Shown here piece by piece: positions 26,296-34,521 of a stretch of 64,000 nt of DNA; position 1 is the stretch's first letter, and each line of letters opens with the position of its first letter. Position numbers and translations under genes: made by a program. The notes under the pieces were generated by a model, which was given only the letters and a program-made list of their open reading frames with translations, searched no databases and was not told the DNA's origin. This stretch comes from Alphaproteobacteria bacterium (GTDB lineage Bacteria > Pseudomonadota > Alphaproteobacteria > ATCC43930 > CGMCC-115725). The stretch lies in contig JASHOB010000149.1 in NCBI GenBank assembly GCA_030041335.1, positions 1-64,000 on the forward strand, given 5' to 3'.

Positions 26296-28032
26296 TTACG
26301 GGCCGGCGTAGAGCACGCCGTGATTCATCGCGACCTGCTCGACGACCGGACCGAGCGAGACGGCCGGGAAATAAGTGAGACCGCCAACAATGACGATGAC
26401 GCCGACCAGCAGGCCGACGAAGAGCGGCCCCGTGGTCGGAAAGGTGCCGGCCGACGGCGCCAGGATCTTCTTTCCGGCGAGCGAGCCGGCCACCGCCAGG
26501 AGCGGCACGACGAAGATAAAGCGGCCGATGAACATCGCGGCGCTGAGCATGGTGTTGTAGAAGAGCGTGTTGGCGCCGATGCCGGCGAAGGCGCTGCCGT
26601 TGTTGCCCGTCGAAGAGACAAAGGCATAGAGGATCTCGGTAAAGCCGTGCGGGCCGCCGTTGGCGATGCCAGCGAGGCCGTTGACGTTGACCGTGGCAAT
26701 GGCGGTGCCGATGAGGATCGAGAACGGCAAGGACAGGATCGCCAGGATCGCCATCTTCACTTCCTTGGCCTCGAGTTTTTTGCCGAGATATTCGGGCGTG
26801 CGCCCCACCATCAAGCCGGCGATAAACACGGCGACGATGGCGAAGCCGAGCATGCCGTAAAGACCCGAGCCGACGCCGCCGAAGATGATCTCGCCCAGCA
26901 TGATATTGACCAGCGGCACCATGCCGCCGAGCGGCGTCAAACTGTCATGCATGTTATTGACGGCGCCGCAGGAGGTATCGGTGGTGACGGTCGTGAACAG
27001 CGCCGAATTGGCGATGCCGAAACGGACCTCCTTGCCTTCCATATTGCCGCCCGGACTCGCGGTGCTTGCATGTTGGTCGACATTGAAGTGTGCAAAGGCC
27101 GGATTGCCGGCCGACTCGGCCCAGTATGCGGTCGTCGTTCCGACCAGATAGAGGATGCCCATCACCGCGAAGATCGCCCAGCCTTGGCGTTGATCACCGA
27201 CCATGCGGCCTAAGACGTTAGTCAGCGCAGCGCCGATGGAGAAGATCAGGCCAAGTTGTATGAAATTCGTGAGCGGCGTCGGATTCTCGAACGGATGGGC
27301 GGAATTGGCGTTGAAGAAGCCGCCGCCATTGGTGCCCATTATCTTGATCACTTCCTGGGAAGCGACCGGGCCTTGCGCGATTACCTGTTTGGCGCCATCG
27401 AGCGTCGTTGCCTCGGTGTAGGCGCCGAGATTCTGCGGCATGCCCTGCCAGACGAAGATCAGCGCAACCACGATCGAGATCGGCAGCAGGATGTAGAGGG
27501 TGATGCGAGTGAGATCGACCCAGAAATTGCCGATGGTTTTGGTCGTGCGCCGCGCGAAGCCGCGGATGACCGCGATCGCCATGGCGATGCCGGCCGCGGC
27601 CGAGACAAAATTGTGAACCGTGAGCCCCGCCATCTGAGTCAGGTAACTCATGGTGGTCTCCGGCACGTAGGACTGCCAGTTGGTGTTGGTGACAAAGCTG
27701 ATCGCGGTATTAAGCGACGAGCTGGCCTCGATATTCGACTGGCCTTGCGGATTGAACGGCAACAGGCCCTGGACACGCTGCAGCAGGTAGAGGATGAGGA
27801 ACCCGGCGAGCGAGAACACCAGCATAGCGAAGGCATAGGCGAGCCAGTTCTGCTCCTCACTTTCGCGGACTCCGCAAAGCGCGTAGAGGCCTCGCTCGAC
27901 CGGCCGCAACACCGGCGAAAACAGCGTGCGCTCGCCGTTCACCACGCGCGTAATATAGCCGCCGAACGGGCTTGTCAGCGCGATCACGACCACGCTGAAT
28001 AGCGCAATTTGGAGCCAACCATTAGCCGTCAT
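26296..28032 (-). CDS. kdpA: Potassium-transporting ATPase subunit A (KdpA)
   Basis: Channel-like potassium-binding subunit of 578 residues with about ten membrane helices. It belongs to the superfamily of potassium transporters with four repeated pore loops. Pore-type sequences are visible, such as [53 protein letters not shown] and [14 protein letters not shown], as expected for KdpA. GAGGAGAGGGG precedes the ATG. It is the first large gene of the kdp operon and follows kdpF after 81 bases. Confidence 0.96.
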   Translation of the reverse strand: MTANGWLQIALFSVVVIALTSPFGGYITRVVNGERTLFSPVLRPVERGLYALCGVRESEEQNWLAYAFAMLVFSLAGFLILYLLQRVQGLLPFNPQGQSNIEASSSLNTAISFVTNTNWQSYVPETTMSYLTQMAGLTVHNFVSAAAGIAMAIAVIRGFARRTTKTIGNFWVDLTRITLYILLPISIVVALIFVWQGMPQNLGAYTEATTLDGAKQVIAQGPVASQEVIKIMGTNGGGFFNANSAHPFENPTPLTNFIQLGLIFSIGAALTNVLGRMVGDQRQGWAIFAVMGILYLVGTTTAYWAESAGNPAFAHFNVDQHASTASPGGNMEGKEVRFGIANSALFTTVTTDTSCGAVNNMHDSLTPLGGMVPLVNIMLGEIIFGGVGSGLYGMLGFAIVAVFIAGLMVGRTPEYLGKKLEAKEVKMAILAILSLPFSILIGTAIATVNVNGLAGIANGGPHGFTEILYAFVSSTGNNGSAFAGIGANTLFYNTMLSAAMFIGRFIFVVPLLAVAGSLAGKKILAPSAGTFPTTGPLFVGLLVGVIVIVGGLTYFPAVSLGPVVEQVAMNHGVLYAGP

Positions 28033-28113
28033 AGCCCCTCTCCTCGTTGGACGGGCACAAGTCCTTGCTAAAGAAACGAAACTCCCGCACGCCGACGCGG
28101 GGCGGCAGCGCCA

Positions 28114-28200
28114 CTAGAATCGTTCGGGCCGGATCAGCGCGTAAACCAGGTAGACCATGATCGCCACGGTCACGATCGCGCCAAGAATGTAATCAAACAT
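28114..28200 (-). CDS. kdpF: Potassium-transporting ATPase subunit F (KdpF), 28 aa
   Basis: A 28-residue single-helix protein, MFDYILGAIVTVAIMVYLVY followed by ALIRPERF. The pattern of one hydrophobic helix ending in ALxRPExF is the KdpF signature. It is a lipid-like stabiliser of the Kdp complex in the inner membrane. It lies directly upstream of kdpA, in the same order as E. coli kdpFABC, and 5 bases after the stop of another tiny reading frame. Confidence 0.9.
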   Translation of the reverse strand: MFDYILGAIVTVAIMVYLVYALIRPERF

Positions 28201-28205
28201 CGCGG

Positions 28206-28289
28206 TCACATCCGATCGCACAGCGCCGCGTAGCCGCAGGCGCCGGCAAAGATGACGATCCCGAGTACGACGAATATCGCGTCAAGCAT
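28206..28289 (-). CDS. Tiny membrane protein upstream of kdpF, 27 aa
   Basis: A 27-residue reading frame, MLDAIFVVLGIVIFAGACGY followed by AALCDRM, with one hydrophobic helix and a short charged end. AAGGCGGGGA lies at a good distance before the ATG. It stops 5 bases before kdpF, so it would be translated first in the kdp mRNA. Similar tiny frames ending in CDRL or CDRM occur, as I recall, ahead of kdpF in other alphaproteobacteria. It may be an extra Kdp-associated peptide; no function is known to me. Confidence 0.65.
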   Translation of the reverse strand: MLDAIFVVLGIVIFAGACGYAALCDRM

Positions 28290-28376
28290 ATCCCCGCCTT
28301 TCGACGGATAATCCTATCCGTCGCCAATAAAGGGGGTTTGCTTCATGTCAATTCCATACGGATTTTAGTCGTTTGT

Positions 28377-28393
28377 TATAAAGTCCGCATAAA
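28377..28393 (-). promoter_or_regulatory. Candidate KdpE binding site
   Basis: Read on the minus strand, this is TTTATG-CGGAC-TTTATA: two near-identical hexamers five bases apart. The E. coli KdpE site, as I recall it, has the same layout (TTTATA-N5-TTTACA). It lies 88 bases upstream of the first kdp reading frame, inside the only AT-rich stretch of the area. This is assignment by resemblance and position. Confidence 0.55.
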
Positions 28394-28474
28394 GATTTTC
28401 TGCCGAAAAATAAAGAGCCCGGTAAATATCGACCTTTTATGAAAAGGCCGCGATTTCCGCATCGAATCTTTATG
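28388..28474. repeat. Inverted repeats in the kdp upstream region
   Basis: CATAAAGATT at 28388-28397 and its exact complement AATCTTTATG at 28465-28474 are 67 bases apart. Between them lies a short perfect inverted repeat, CCTTTT-ATG-AAAAGG, at 28433-28447. All are in AT-rich DNA between the kdp operon and a small rightward reading frame. They may be binding sites for a regulator or for a loop-forming complex. Confidence 0.45.
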
Positions 28475-28524
28475 GCCGCCCCGTCTATTGCTGGAGGGGT
28501 CGCAATGCTGCAATTCGGTGTCTT

Positions 28525-28719
28525 ATGTTCTCCTATAATCGAGACGAGATGGCGTCAGCCGCGGTAGAGCGCGCCCTTGGAGCAGCGGCGGAAGCATCCC
28601 CGCCGGCAGAGAAGACGTTGCCGGTCGTTTGCAGGCATCTCGGCCGCGTCATTATTGGCTGGCTAACCGCCATTATTGTCATCGAATTCGTGGTGAATCA
28701 TTGGCGCGGGCAGCTGTGA
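28525..28719 (+). CDS. Possible small single-helix membrane protein, 64 aa
   Basis: Rightward frame of 64 residues, divergent from kdp. An alanine- and glutamate-rich N-terminus (MASAAVERALGAAAEAS) leads to one convincing membrane helix near the end (GWLTAIIVIEFVVNHW). No good ribosome binding site sits at the right distance from this ATG; GGAGGGG at 28493-28499 instead fits an ATG at 28504 whose frame stops after 20 codons. It may be a real small protein, perhaps sharing the divergent region with kdp, or a chance frame. I do not recognise it. Confidence 0.3.
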   Translation: MFSYNRDEMASAAVERALGAAAEASPPAEKTLPVVCRHLGRVIIGWLTAIIVIEFVVNHWRGQL

Positions 28720-28903
28720 GGGTGCCGCAAACTAAAGGGCGTCGATCGATCGCCACCCCACCTTCCGGGGACCGAGAGCGCCGCGGTCGATGTCATGGGC
28801 ACCGTCTCCAGACGGCAGCGGTTGCCGTCTCTCTCCTGGTGATCGCGGTCCCGGTACCTGGTTAGCGGCGTCGGCCGAAGCAGCCGGCGTTGCGCTTCGT
28901 CCG

Positions 28904-29842
28904 TCACTCGGTGTCGAGAATCTTTTTGATCTTCTCGGGATCGACTTTGATTTCGATTCCGGCACGTTCGGTTTCGAGCGTCATCGCGACTCGCGAATCG
29001 CGCTCGCCCCAACCGCGGCCCATCGCTTCCGTCATTTCCTCGAGCGTGAGATTGGCGATCCGCATCGGCACGCCCAGTTCGCGGCCGAGCGCCGTTGCCA
29101 GGCTGACATCCTTATGTGCCAACTTGAGCATGAAATTGGGCGGCTCGAATTGACCGGTGAGAAAATTTCCGGCAAGCGCATCGAACGTGCGGCGCCGACC
29201 GACAGCCCCTTGGCGGACCGCTCGCCACAATTGAAGAGGTTCAAGCCCGGCCTTCACCCCGAGCGCCACGACTTCGGCCAACGCCGTGCTGATGGCATAG
29301 CCGGCGCAATTATGCACCAGCTTGGCAATGGTGCCGGAGCCGATCGGTCCGATGTACCGGGCTTGGTCGGCGACCGCTGTCAATATCGCCTCATTCTGGC
29401 GGTAGATCGACTCTTCGCCGCCGACCCAGATCGCCAATTTGCCGCTCGCGGCACCGGCCGGCCCGCCGCTGACCGGTGCGTCGAACATATGGCCGCCCCG
29501 CTCGGCGACGGCCGCGTGGACGCGCTTTACGACCGACAGGGAATTGGTCGAGAGGTCAAAATAGCGGGCGGCGCCGTGAATTCCGGAGAGGATTCCGTCC
29601 CTGGCAAAAACGACGCTTTCCACTTCGGGCGGACCGGGCAACGAGGTGAAGATCACGCTCGCGGCGCGCGCCACGCTCGCCGGCGTGTCGGCCCAGGCCG
29701 CGCCGCCGGAGAGCAGGGGCTCGGCGGCGCCCCGTCGAAGATCGTGGACGAAGAGCCGGTATCCGGCCTTCTGGAAATTGCCGGCGATTCGGGCACCCAT
29801 CGTGCCCAGGCCGATGAAGCCGATTGTGGGCTGCTCCGCCAT
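28904..29842 (-). CDS. NAD(P)-dependent beta-hydroxyacid dehydrogenase (3-hydroxyisobutyrate dehydrogenase family)
   Basis: A 312-residue cytoplasmic oxidoreductase. The N-terminal Rossmann motif is IGFIGLGTMGARIAGN. The substrate motif is DAPVSGGPAGAASGKL, and the catalytic lysine lies in GSGTIAKLVHNCAGYA, as in 3-hydroxyisobutyrate and tartronate-semialdehyde dehydrogenases. The ATG at 29842 was chosen because GAGGAAAAG precedes it and the Rossmann strand starts there. It follows the binding protein of a Liv-type importer after 11 bases, so it probably acts on the imported compound or a product of it. The exact substrate is unknown. Confidence 0.88.
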   Translation of the reverse strand: MAEQPTIGFIGLGTMGARIAGNFQKAGYRLFVHDLRRGAAEPLLSGGAAWADTPASVARAASVIFTSLPGPPEVESVVFARDGILSGIHGAARYFDLSTNSLSVVKRVHAAVAERGGHMFDAPVSGGPAGAASGKLAIWVGGEESIYRQNEAILTAVADQARYIGPIGSGTIAKLVHNCAGYAISTALAEVVALGVKAGLEPLQLWRAVRQGAVGRRRTFDALAGNFLTGQFEPPNFMLKLAHKDVSLATALGRELGVPMRIANLTLEEMTEAMGRGWGERDSRVAMTLETERAGIEIKVDPEKIKKILDTE

Positions 29843-29853
29843 GCTTCTTTTCC

Positions 29854-31059
29854 TCAGATCTGCGGCTTGGCCATCTGTAGTTTGAGCGGCCATACGGTCC
29901 GCAACACGCCCGACTGCCACTCGACGAGAATGCCCATATTATAGATGTTGAGCCCGTTGGGCCCATACTTCACCTTGGTCGCAGGCACCGGCAGATTGTC
30001 GAATTCGGTATTGGCCAAGGCATCGCGAATCTTGCTGCCGTCGCGGCTCCCCGCCTTTTCCAGCGCCTGGCCGATGATGAGGCCGCAAGTAAAGCCGACC
30101 CCCAGCTGCTCGTTCCCGGGATGTGCCTTGGGATTGGCCTGCATGTAGGTGTCGACCAATTCCTTGTTGCCCGGCAGTTTCAAATCCGAATTCCAGGTCT
30201 CAACGCCGAAAAGACGGTCGGCCTGATTGCCGAGGGCGTTGATCACCGCTTCGCCATAAAACGTGCCGCCATTGACGATCGGCGTGTTGATACCGAGGCC
30301 GCGCATCGCCCGGATGATGAGGATGAGGTCGTTGGTGAAGGCGCCGAGGAAGAGAATGTCCGGCTTGTGCGCCATGATCGGCGCGATTGCCACCGACGGG
30401 TCTGTCAGACCCATCTGGTAGGGCGTCGAAAACAGTACCGGCAAACCAATCCGCTTGGCCTCCAAAGGCAGCTGCTTTTGCACCCCGAGACCGACGGCAT
30501 CATTGCTCATGAAAATCGCGCAGTTTTTTGGCGGCGCGCCGGTGGTCGCTTTGTACATTTCGACGATGCCATCCATCGCCATGTTCCACACCGCGCTGCC
30601 CTGCGGCATGTATTTGAAGGTATACTTCATGCCGCGCAGCACGATTGGATCGGCGTAGGAATTCGTCACCAGGGGGACCTGGGCCTTTTCGCATTCGATC
30701 TGGGCGGCGAGGGTCATGGCGCTCGCGGTGGCGCCGGCGATCACCACCGCCTTGTCCTGGTCGATCATGCGCCGCGTGACGCTGGCCGCCTGGGCCGGAT
30801 TTTCCGAGGTCGTGTCTGCGACCACCATTCGGAGCTTGGCGCCGCCAAGGGATTTGATGCCGCCCTTGGCATTGATTTGGTCGAAGGCGATGCGCAGCGC
30901 CGCGACAAAACGCACGCCGCCCTCCGCCAGACCGCCGGTTAGCGAGTTGGGCGCACCGATGACGACGTCCGGCTCGGCCGAACGCGCGAGCCGTGGTGCG
31001 CCCAAAATGGCGGCCCCCGCCGCCAGACGAGTGAGGGCTTGCCTGCGTGTCAAGGCCAT
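29854..31059 (-). CDS. Liv-type ABC transporter substrate-binding protein
   Basis: Periplasmic type-I binding protein of 401 residues (Peripla_BP_6 group). The N-terminus MALTRRQALTRLAAGAAIL is an export signal, and the double arginine fits Tat export. The mature protein starts near EPDVVIGAPNSLTGGLAEGG and has LVTNSYADPIVL and GTFYGEAVINAL, as in amide, urea and aromatic-acid binding relatives of LivJ. It is the fifth gene of the leftward livHMGF-type operon and is followed by a dehydrogenase. The ligand may be a carboxylic or aromatic acid rather than leucine. Confidence 0.88.
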   Translation of the reverse strand: MALTRRQALTRLAAGAAILGAPRLARSAEPDVVIGAPNSLTGGLAEGGVRFVAALRIAFDQINAKGGIKSLGGAKLRMVVADTTSENPAQAASVTRRMIDQDKAVVIAGATASAMTLAAQIECEKAQVPLVTNSYADPIVLRGMKYTFKYMPQGSAVWNMAMDGIVEMYKATTGAPPKNCAIFMSNDAVGLGVQKQLPLEAKRIGLPVLFSTPYQMGLTDPSVAIAPIMAHKPDILFLGAFTNDLILIIRAMRGLGINTPIVNGGTFYGEAVINALGNQADRLFGVETWNSDLKLPGNKELVDTYMQANPKAHPGNEQLGVGFTCGLIIGQALEKAGSRDGSKIRDALANTEFDNLPVPATKVKYGPNGLNIYNMGILVEWQSGVLRTVWPLKLQMAKPQI

Positions 31060-31096
31060 AGTCGATATCCTCCCTTTTTGCCCCGCTCGAGGGCCT

Positions 31097-31804
31097 TCAA
31101 ATGCCGAGATAGGCGCGCCGAACGAATTCCGAGTCTCGGAGACTGTCGCGGCCGCCAGCGAGCGCCACCTCGCCGTTGGCTAGGATGATTCCATCGGTCG
31201 CCAATTCGAGACAAGTGGCGTTCTGCTCGACCAGCAGAATCGTGGTGCCGAGTGCTCGGATCGTTGCCAGACGCTCGAACACCAAATCCGCCAGCACCGG
31301 CGACAGTCCCAGCGACGGCTCGTCCAGCATCAAGAGTTTTGGAAAATTCATCAACGCCCGGCCGATCGCCAACATCTGCTGCTCGCCACCCGAAAGGGTG
31401 CCGCCTAATTGCCGGCGCCGCTCGGCGAGGCGGGGAAACAACTGAAACACGGCGTCGAGAGCTGCCGTCATCGGCGCCTCGGTCCGTTCGGCGAGATAGC
31501 TGACGGACAGATTATCCCCGACCGAGAGATTGGCGAAGATCTGTCGACCCTCCGGCACGTGCGCGATGCCGGCGCGCGCAACCTGATTGGGCGCAGAACC
31601 CTGCAGGTCGCGGCCATCGGCAAAAATCCGTCCGCTTCGCGCCGGCACCAGCCCGGAGATGGCGCGCAAGATCGTGGTTTTACCGGCGCCGTTGGCGCCC
31701 AGGAGCACGAACACAGCGCCTTCGTCGACGGCGAACGACACCTGTCGCACGGCGACAAGATCGCCGTAGGCAACGCTGAGATCGCTGACCTCGAGCAGGC
31801 TCAC
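31097..31804 (-). CDS. Liv-type ABC ATPase (LivF-like)
   Basis: Second ATPase of the importer, 235 residues: Walker A LGANGAGKTTILRAI, Q-loop HVPEGRQIF, signature LSGGEQQMLAIGRAL and Walker B LLMLDEPSLGLSP. The HVPEGRxIF stretch is diagnostic of LivF. The GTG at 31804 was chosen because it overlaps the stop of the LivG gene as GTGA and the protein then starts SLLEVSDLSVAYGD. The residues encoded further upstream in that frame lie within livG and are not real. Confidence 0.9.
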   Translation of the reverse strand: MSLLEVSDLSVAYGDLVAVRQVSFAVDEGAVFVLLGANGAGKTTILRAISGLVPARSGRIFADGRDLQGSAPNQVARAGIAHVPEGRQIFANLSVGDNLSVSYLAERTEAPMTAALDAVFQLFPRLAERRRQLGGTLSGGEQQMLAIGRALMNFPKLLMLDEPSLGLSPVLADLVFERLATIRALGTTILLVEQNATCLELATDGIILANGEVALAGGRDSLRDSEFVRRAYLGI

Positions 31805-32538
31805 CGCAGCACGCTCGCCTTGGTACCGAGATAGGCCGCAATGACCACTGGATCGTGCGCGATCTCGTTGGGTGTGCCATCCGCGATCACGGTTGCGTTG
31901 TTCAATACGACCAATCGCTTCACCATCGCGGCCAACACCGAAAGAACATGCTCGACCACGATGACGGTGATGCCGGTGTCGTGGTTGAGGGCGAGGATCT
32001 CGCCGATCATTTCCTCTGCTTCCTCGTGGGTGAGACCGGACAAACTTTCGTCGAGCATCAGCACCCGGCAAAATCCGGCGACGGCACGGCCGATTTCCAC
32101 TTTCTTGCGGTCGGCAAGGGTAATCTCGGCCGGCATCCGGTCGGCCTGCGGCTCGAGCCGCAATCGTCGCAGAATGGCATCGACCTCGACGCGCCAATCG
32201 AGTCCCGGCTTGACGCATTGGCGCGCCGACACTGCGATGTTCTCAGCGACCGTCATCGATTCGAAAAGACGCACCTTCTGAAAGGTGCGACATAATCCGG
32301 CGCGACGGCGCAGGTGCGCAGGATCGCCGGTACAGTCGCGGCCGAAAAACGCAACGCGCCCGCTCGAGGGCGTCAGATTGCCGCTGACGATTTCGAACAA
32401 CGTCGATTTGCCCGCACCGTTCGGGCCGATGAGCCCCATCACCTCGCCTTCGCGCACCCGAAACGAGACGTCGCGCAAAGCCACCAGCCCGCCGAATTGT
32501 TTCGCGATGTGGGTGACTTCGAGCGCGATTGCGGTCAC
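31801..32538 (-). CDS. Liv-type ABC ATPase (LivG-like)
   Basis: First ATPase of the importer, about 245 residues: Walker A GPNGAGKSTLFEIVSG, the LivG-specific CRTFQKVRLFESMTVAENI stretch, and Walker B VLMLDESLSGL, where the usual DEP is DES. The signature region reads EITLADRKKVEIGRAV, an LSxGxQ variant with ADR in place of GEQ. I chose the GTG at 32538: it overlaps the LivM stop as GTGA and has GGGGAG ten bases upstream. The ATG at 32547 has that sequence only one base away. Confidence 0.87.
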   Translation of the reverse strand: MTAIALEVTHIAKQFGGLVALRDVSFRVREGEVMGLIGPNGAGKSTLFEIVSGNLTPSSGRVAFFGRDCTGDPAHLRRRAGLCRTFQKVRLFESMTVAENIAVSARQCVKPGLDWRVEVDAILRRLRLEPQADRMPAEITLADRKKVEIGRAVAGFCRVLMLDESLSGLTHEEAEEMIGEILALNHDTGITVIVVEHVLSVLAAMVKRLVVLNNATVIADGTPNEIAHDPVVIAAYLGTKASVLR

Positions 32539-33548
32539 GGACGCCATGCTCCCCGCGTTCGTCTGTCGAACAGACCCATAATGCCCTTGGGGGCGTACAT
32601 CACCACTGCCAACAGCAACAGGCCGTAAACCAGAATATCGACCCCGGCAATGCCGAGTTTGGTCGACCCCCAGTTGGTCGATTCCGACAACAGGATCATG
32701 ATTGTGCCGCCGATAATCGGTCCCCACGAGGTACCGAGTCCACCAATCAGCGCGGGAAGCTGAAGTTGGATCGCTTGCGACAAGCCAAACGCAGTTTCCG
32801 GGTCGATCGCCTGGTAGGATTGCATGTAGAGCGTGCCGGCAAACGAGGTCATGACCGCGCTCAGCAAGAGTCCCAGGAGCTTGGTGCGAAAGACGGCAAC
32901 GCCTGCCGCGGCCGCGGCAGCCTCATCGTCGCGCACCGCTTTCATTTCTGAACCAAGACGGGTTCTCAGCACCCATTGCGTGATCCAGTAATAGGCGATC
33001 ACGAAGGTGAGCCCCGCATAAAGAAATGGCGTCGGCGTTCGGGACTGCATGAACCACAACGAGTTGCCAAGGAATCGAAGCGCCAGTCCATTGTCGCCGC
33101 CGGTAAGGTCGACATAGTGGCGCGCCAGTTGATCGAGCGCCAAGGACACGGCAATAGTCGCCAGGGCGAAGAACACGCCGCGCATGCGCAGGGTCATCGC
33201 CCCCATCACCAGCGCCACCGCCACCGAAAGCACCCCGCCTGCCCAGATCCCGAGCCAGGGCGGCACAGCGTACTCGTTGAACAGGATGCCGGCGGCGTAA
33301 CAACCGAGGCCGAGGAACACGCCATGCCCGAGCGACAGCAAGCCGCCAATACCCGCGACAATGTTCCAGGCCTGGCCGAGCGCGATGAAGATGAGCATCC
33401 GCACCGCGACGGCGATGATATAATCGTTGGCAAAGGGCAAAAACGGCAGCCCCGCGGCCAGCGCCACGGCAACCACACCATAGAGGAAGCTGCCCCGCAG
33501 CGGCGCTTGACGTTCGGTCGTGCCTTCGGGCGTCGCCCCGGCCGTCAT
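32535..33548 (-). CDS. Liv-type ABC permease (LivM-like)
   Basis: Inner-membrane permease of 337 residues with about ten hydrophobic segments. Typical LivM stretches are visible: GLGQAWNIVAGIGGLLSLGHGV (the N/A-GxxGLxSLGHxxFxG motif), MRGVFFALATIAVSLALDQL, and the coupling loop RLGSEMKAVRDDEAAAAAAGV. It starts 1 base after the LivH stop and overlaps the LivG start. It pairs with LivH to form the channel. Confidence 0.9.
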   Translation of the reverse strand: MTAGATPEGTTERQAPLRGSFLYGVVAVALAAGLPFLPFANDYIIAVAVRMLIFIALGQAWNIVAGIGGLLSLGHGVFLGLGCYAAGILFNEYAVPPWLGIWAGGVLSVAVALVMGAMTLRMRGVFFALATIAVSLALDQLARHYVDLTGGDNGLALRFLGNSLWFMQSRTPTPFLYAGLTFVIAYYWITQWVLRTRLGSEMKAVRDDEAAAAAAGVAVFRTKLLGLLLSAVMTSFAGTLYMQSYQAIDPETAFGLSQAIQLQLPALIGGLGTSWGPIIGGTIMILLSESTNWGSTKLGIAGVDILVYGLLLLAVVMYAPKGIMGLFDRRTRGAWRP

Positions 33549-33549
33549 C

Positions 33550-34437
33550 TTACTCGGACCTCTGGCCGAACAATCCGGTCGGGCGGTAGGCGATAAACAC
33601 GAGAAGCAAGAAATAAAGCGGCACGTCCTGTAGTGCCGAGTTCCATAACATCGCTGTGGTTTGCTGAATCACGCCACAGAAAATGCCGCCGAGGAAGGCA
33701 CCCCCCACGCTGCCAAGACCGCCGATCGTGGTCGCGATGATCGCGATTGGCATCAGGGTGAAGCCCTTCGTGGGATCGGTCGGGTAATAAGTCACCATAA
33801 TGGTGCCGGCGATGCCGGCCAAACCGCAGCTCAGGGCGAACGCCGTCAAGTTGATGCGTTGTGACCGGAGGCCGACAATTTCAGCGGCCTCGATATTGTC
33901 GGCGACGGCGCGTACCGCCTTGCCCCACTGCGTCTTGCGCAGCAGCAGCTCGACCGCAATGGTCGCGACCCCGGCGACGAGGAAGGCGACGATCTGCGCC
34001 CGGGCAAAGAAGAACGGTCCAACCAGATCGTAGCTGCCGGCAAACATCGACGGAGCGCTGCGCGCATCAACGCCGAACACCAATTGGGCCGCCATCTGCA
34101 AAGCCAACCCCAGGCCGATTGCAGCCAACAATTGGTTGAGCGTGGTGTGCCCGACGAAACGGCGAAATACGATGCGATACTGCAGCGCCCCCAAAATCGC
34201 CATCAGCACGAAGCTCGCCGGCAAAGCCAGGAGCGGATCGATCCCGAGCAACGTCGAGGCGACCACGCCGACATACATGCCGTACATCACCAGGTCGCCA
34301 TGCGCGAAATTGACGATGCGCATGACGCCGAATGCGAGGCTCAGCCCAATCGATAAGAGACCGTAGACCCCACCGACCAGAATTCCGCTAAGCACTGCCT
34401 GCAAAACGGGGAGCATCGTTGTTTCGATGCTCGACAT
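33550..34437 (-). CDS. Liv-type ABC permease (LivH-like)
   Basis: Inner-membrane permease of 295 residues, first gene of the leftward Liv-type operon. It has GVYGLLSIGLSLAFGVMRIV and NFAHGDLVMYGMYVG, the hallmark of LivH, and a coupling loop RKTQWGKAVRAVADNIEAAE. The downstream order is livM, livG, livF, binding protein, dehydrogenase. The start is the ATG at 34437 (MSSIETTMLPVLQAVLSG); a second ATG seven codons in is possible. Confidence 0.9.
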   Translation of the reverse strand: MSSIETTMLPVLQAVLSGILVGGVYGLLSIGLSLAFGVMRIVNFAHGDLVMYGMYVGVVASTLLGIDPLLALPASFVLMAILGALQYRIVFRRFVGHTTLNQLLAAIGLGLALQMAAQLVFGVDARSAPSMFAGSYDLVGPFFFARAQIVAFLVAGVATIAVELLLRKTQWGKAVRAVADNIEAAEIVGLRSQRINLTAFALSCGLAGIAGTIMVTYYPTDPTKGFTLMPIAIIATTIGGLGSVGGAFLGGIFCGVIQQTTAMLWNSALQDVPLYFLLLVFIAYRPTGLFGQRSE

Positions 34438-34496
34438 GTTGTTGATCGAGCCCCCCTTCTTCCTCGCCGAAGCCGCCTACTTCATGGCCTGGACAA

Positions 34497-34521
34497 GGTA
34501 AAGCCGATTCTAGGCTTTACC
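34497..34521 (-). terminator. Hairpin overlapping the 3' end of a MetE-like gene
   Basis: A perfect 9-base inverted repeat, GGTAAAGCC and GGCTTTACC, around a 7-base loop. The stop codon of the MetE-like gene lies inside the loop. It separates this gene from the livH-like gene 72 bases downstream. No U-run follows, so termination is only possible, not shown. Confidence 0.4.

Noticed and set aside
24978-26378. Long plus-strand open frame opposite kdpB
   Set aside because: The product is rich in arginine, histidine and aspartate as expected for the complement of a GC-rich gene, and kdpB is unmistakable on the other strand.
28504-28566. 20-codon frame after GGAGGGG, possible leader peptide upstream of the 64-residue frame
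   Set aside because: The product has no regulatory codon run or attenuator hairpin nearby; it may be chance.
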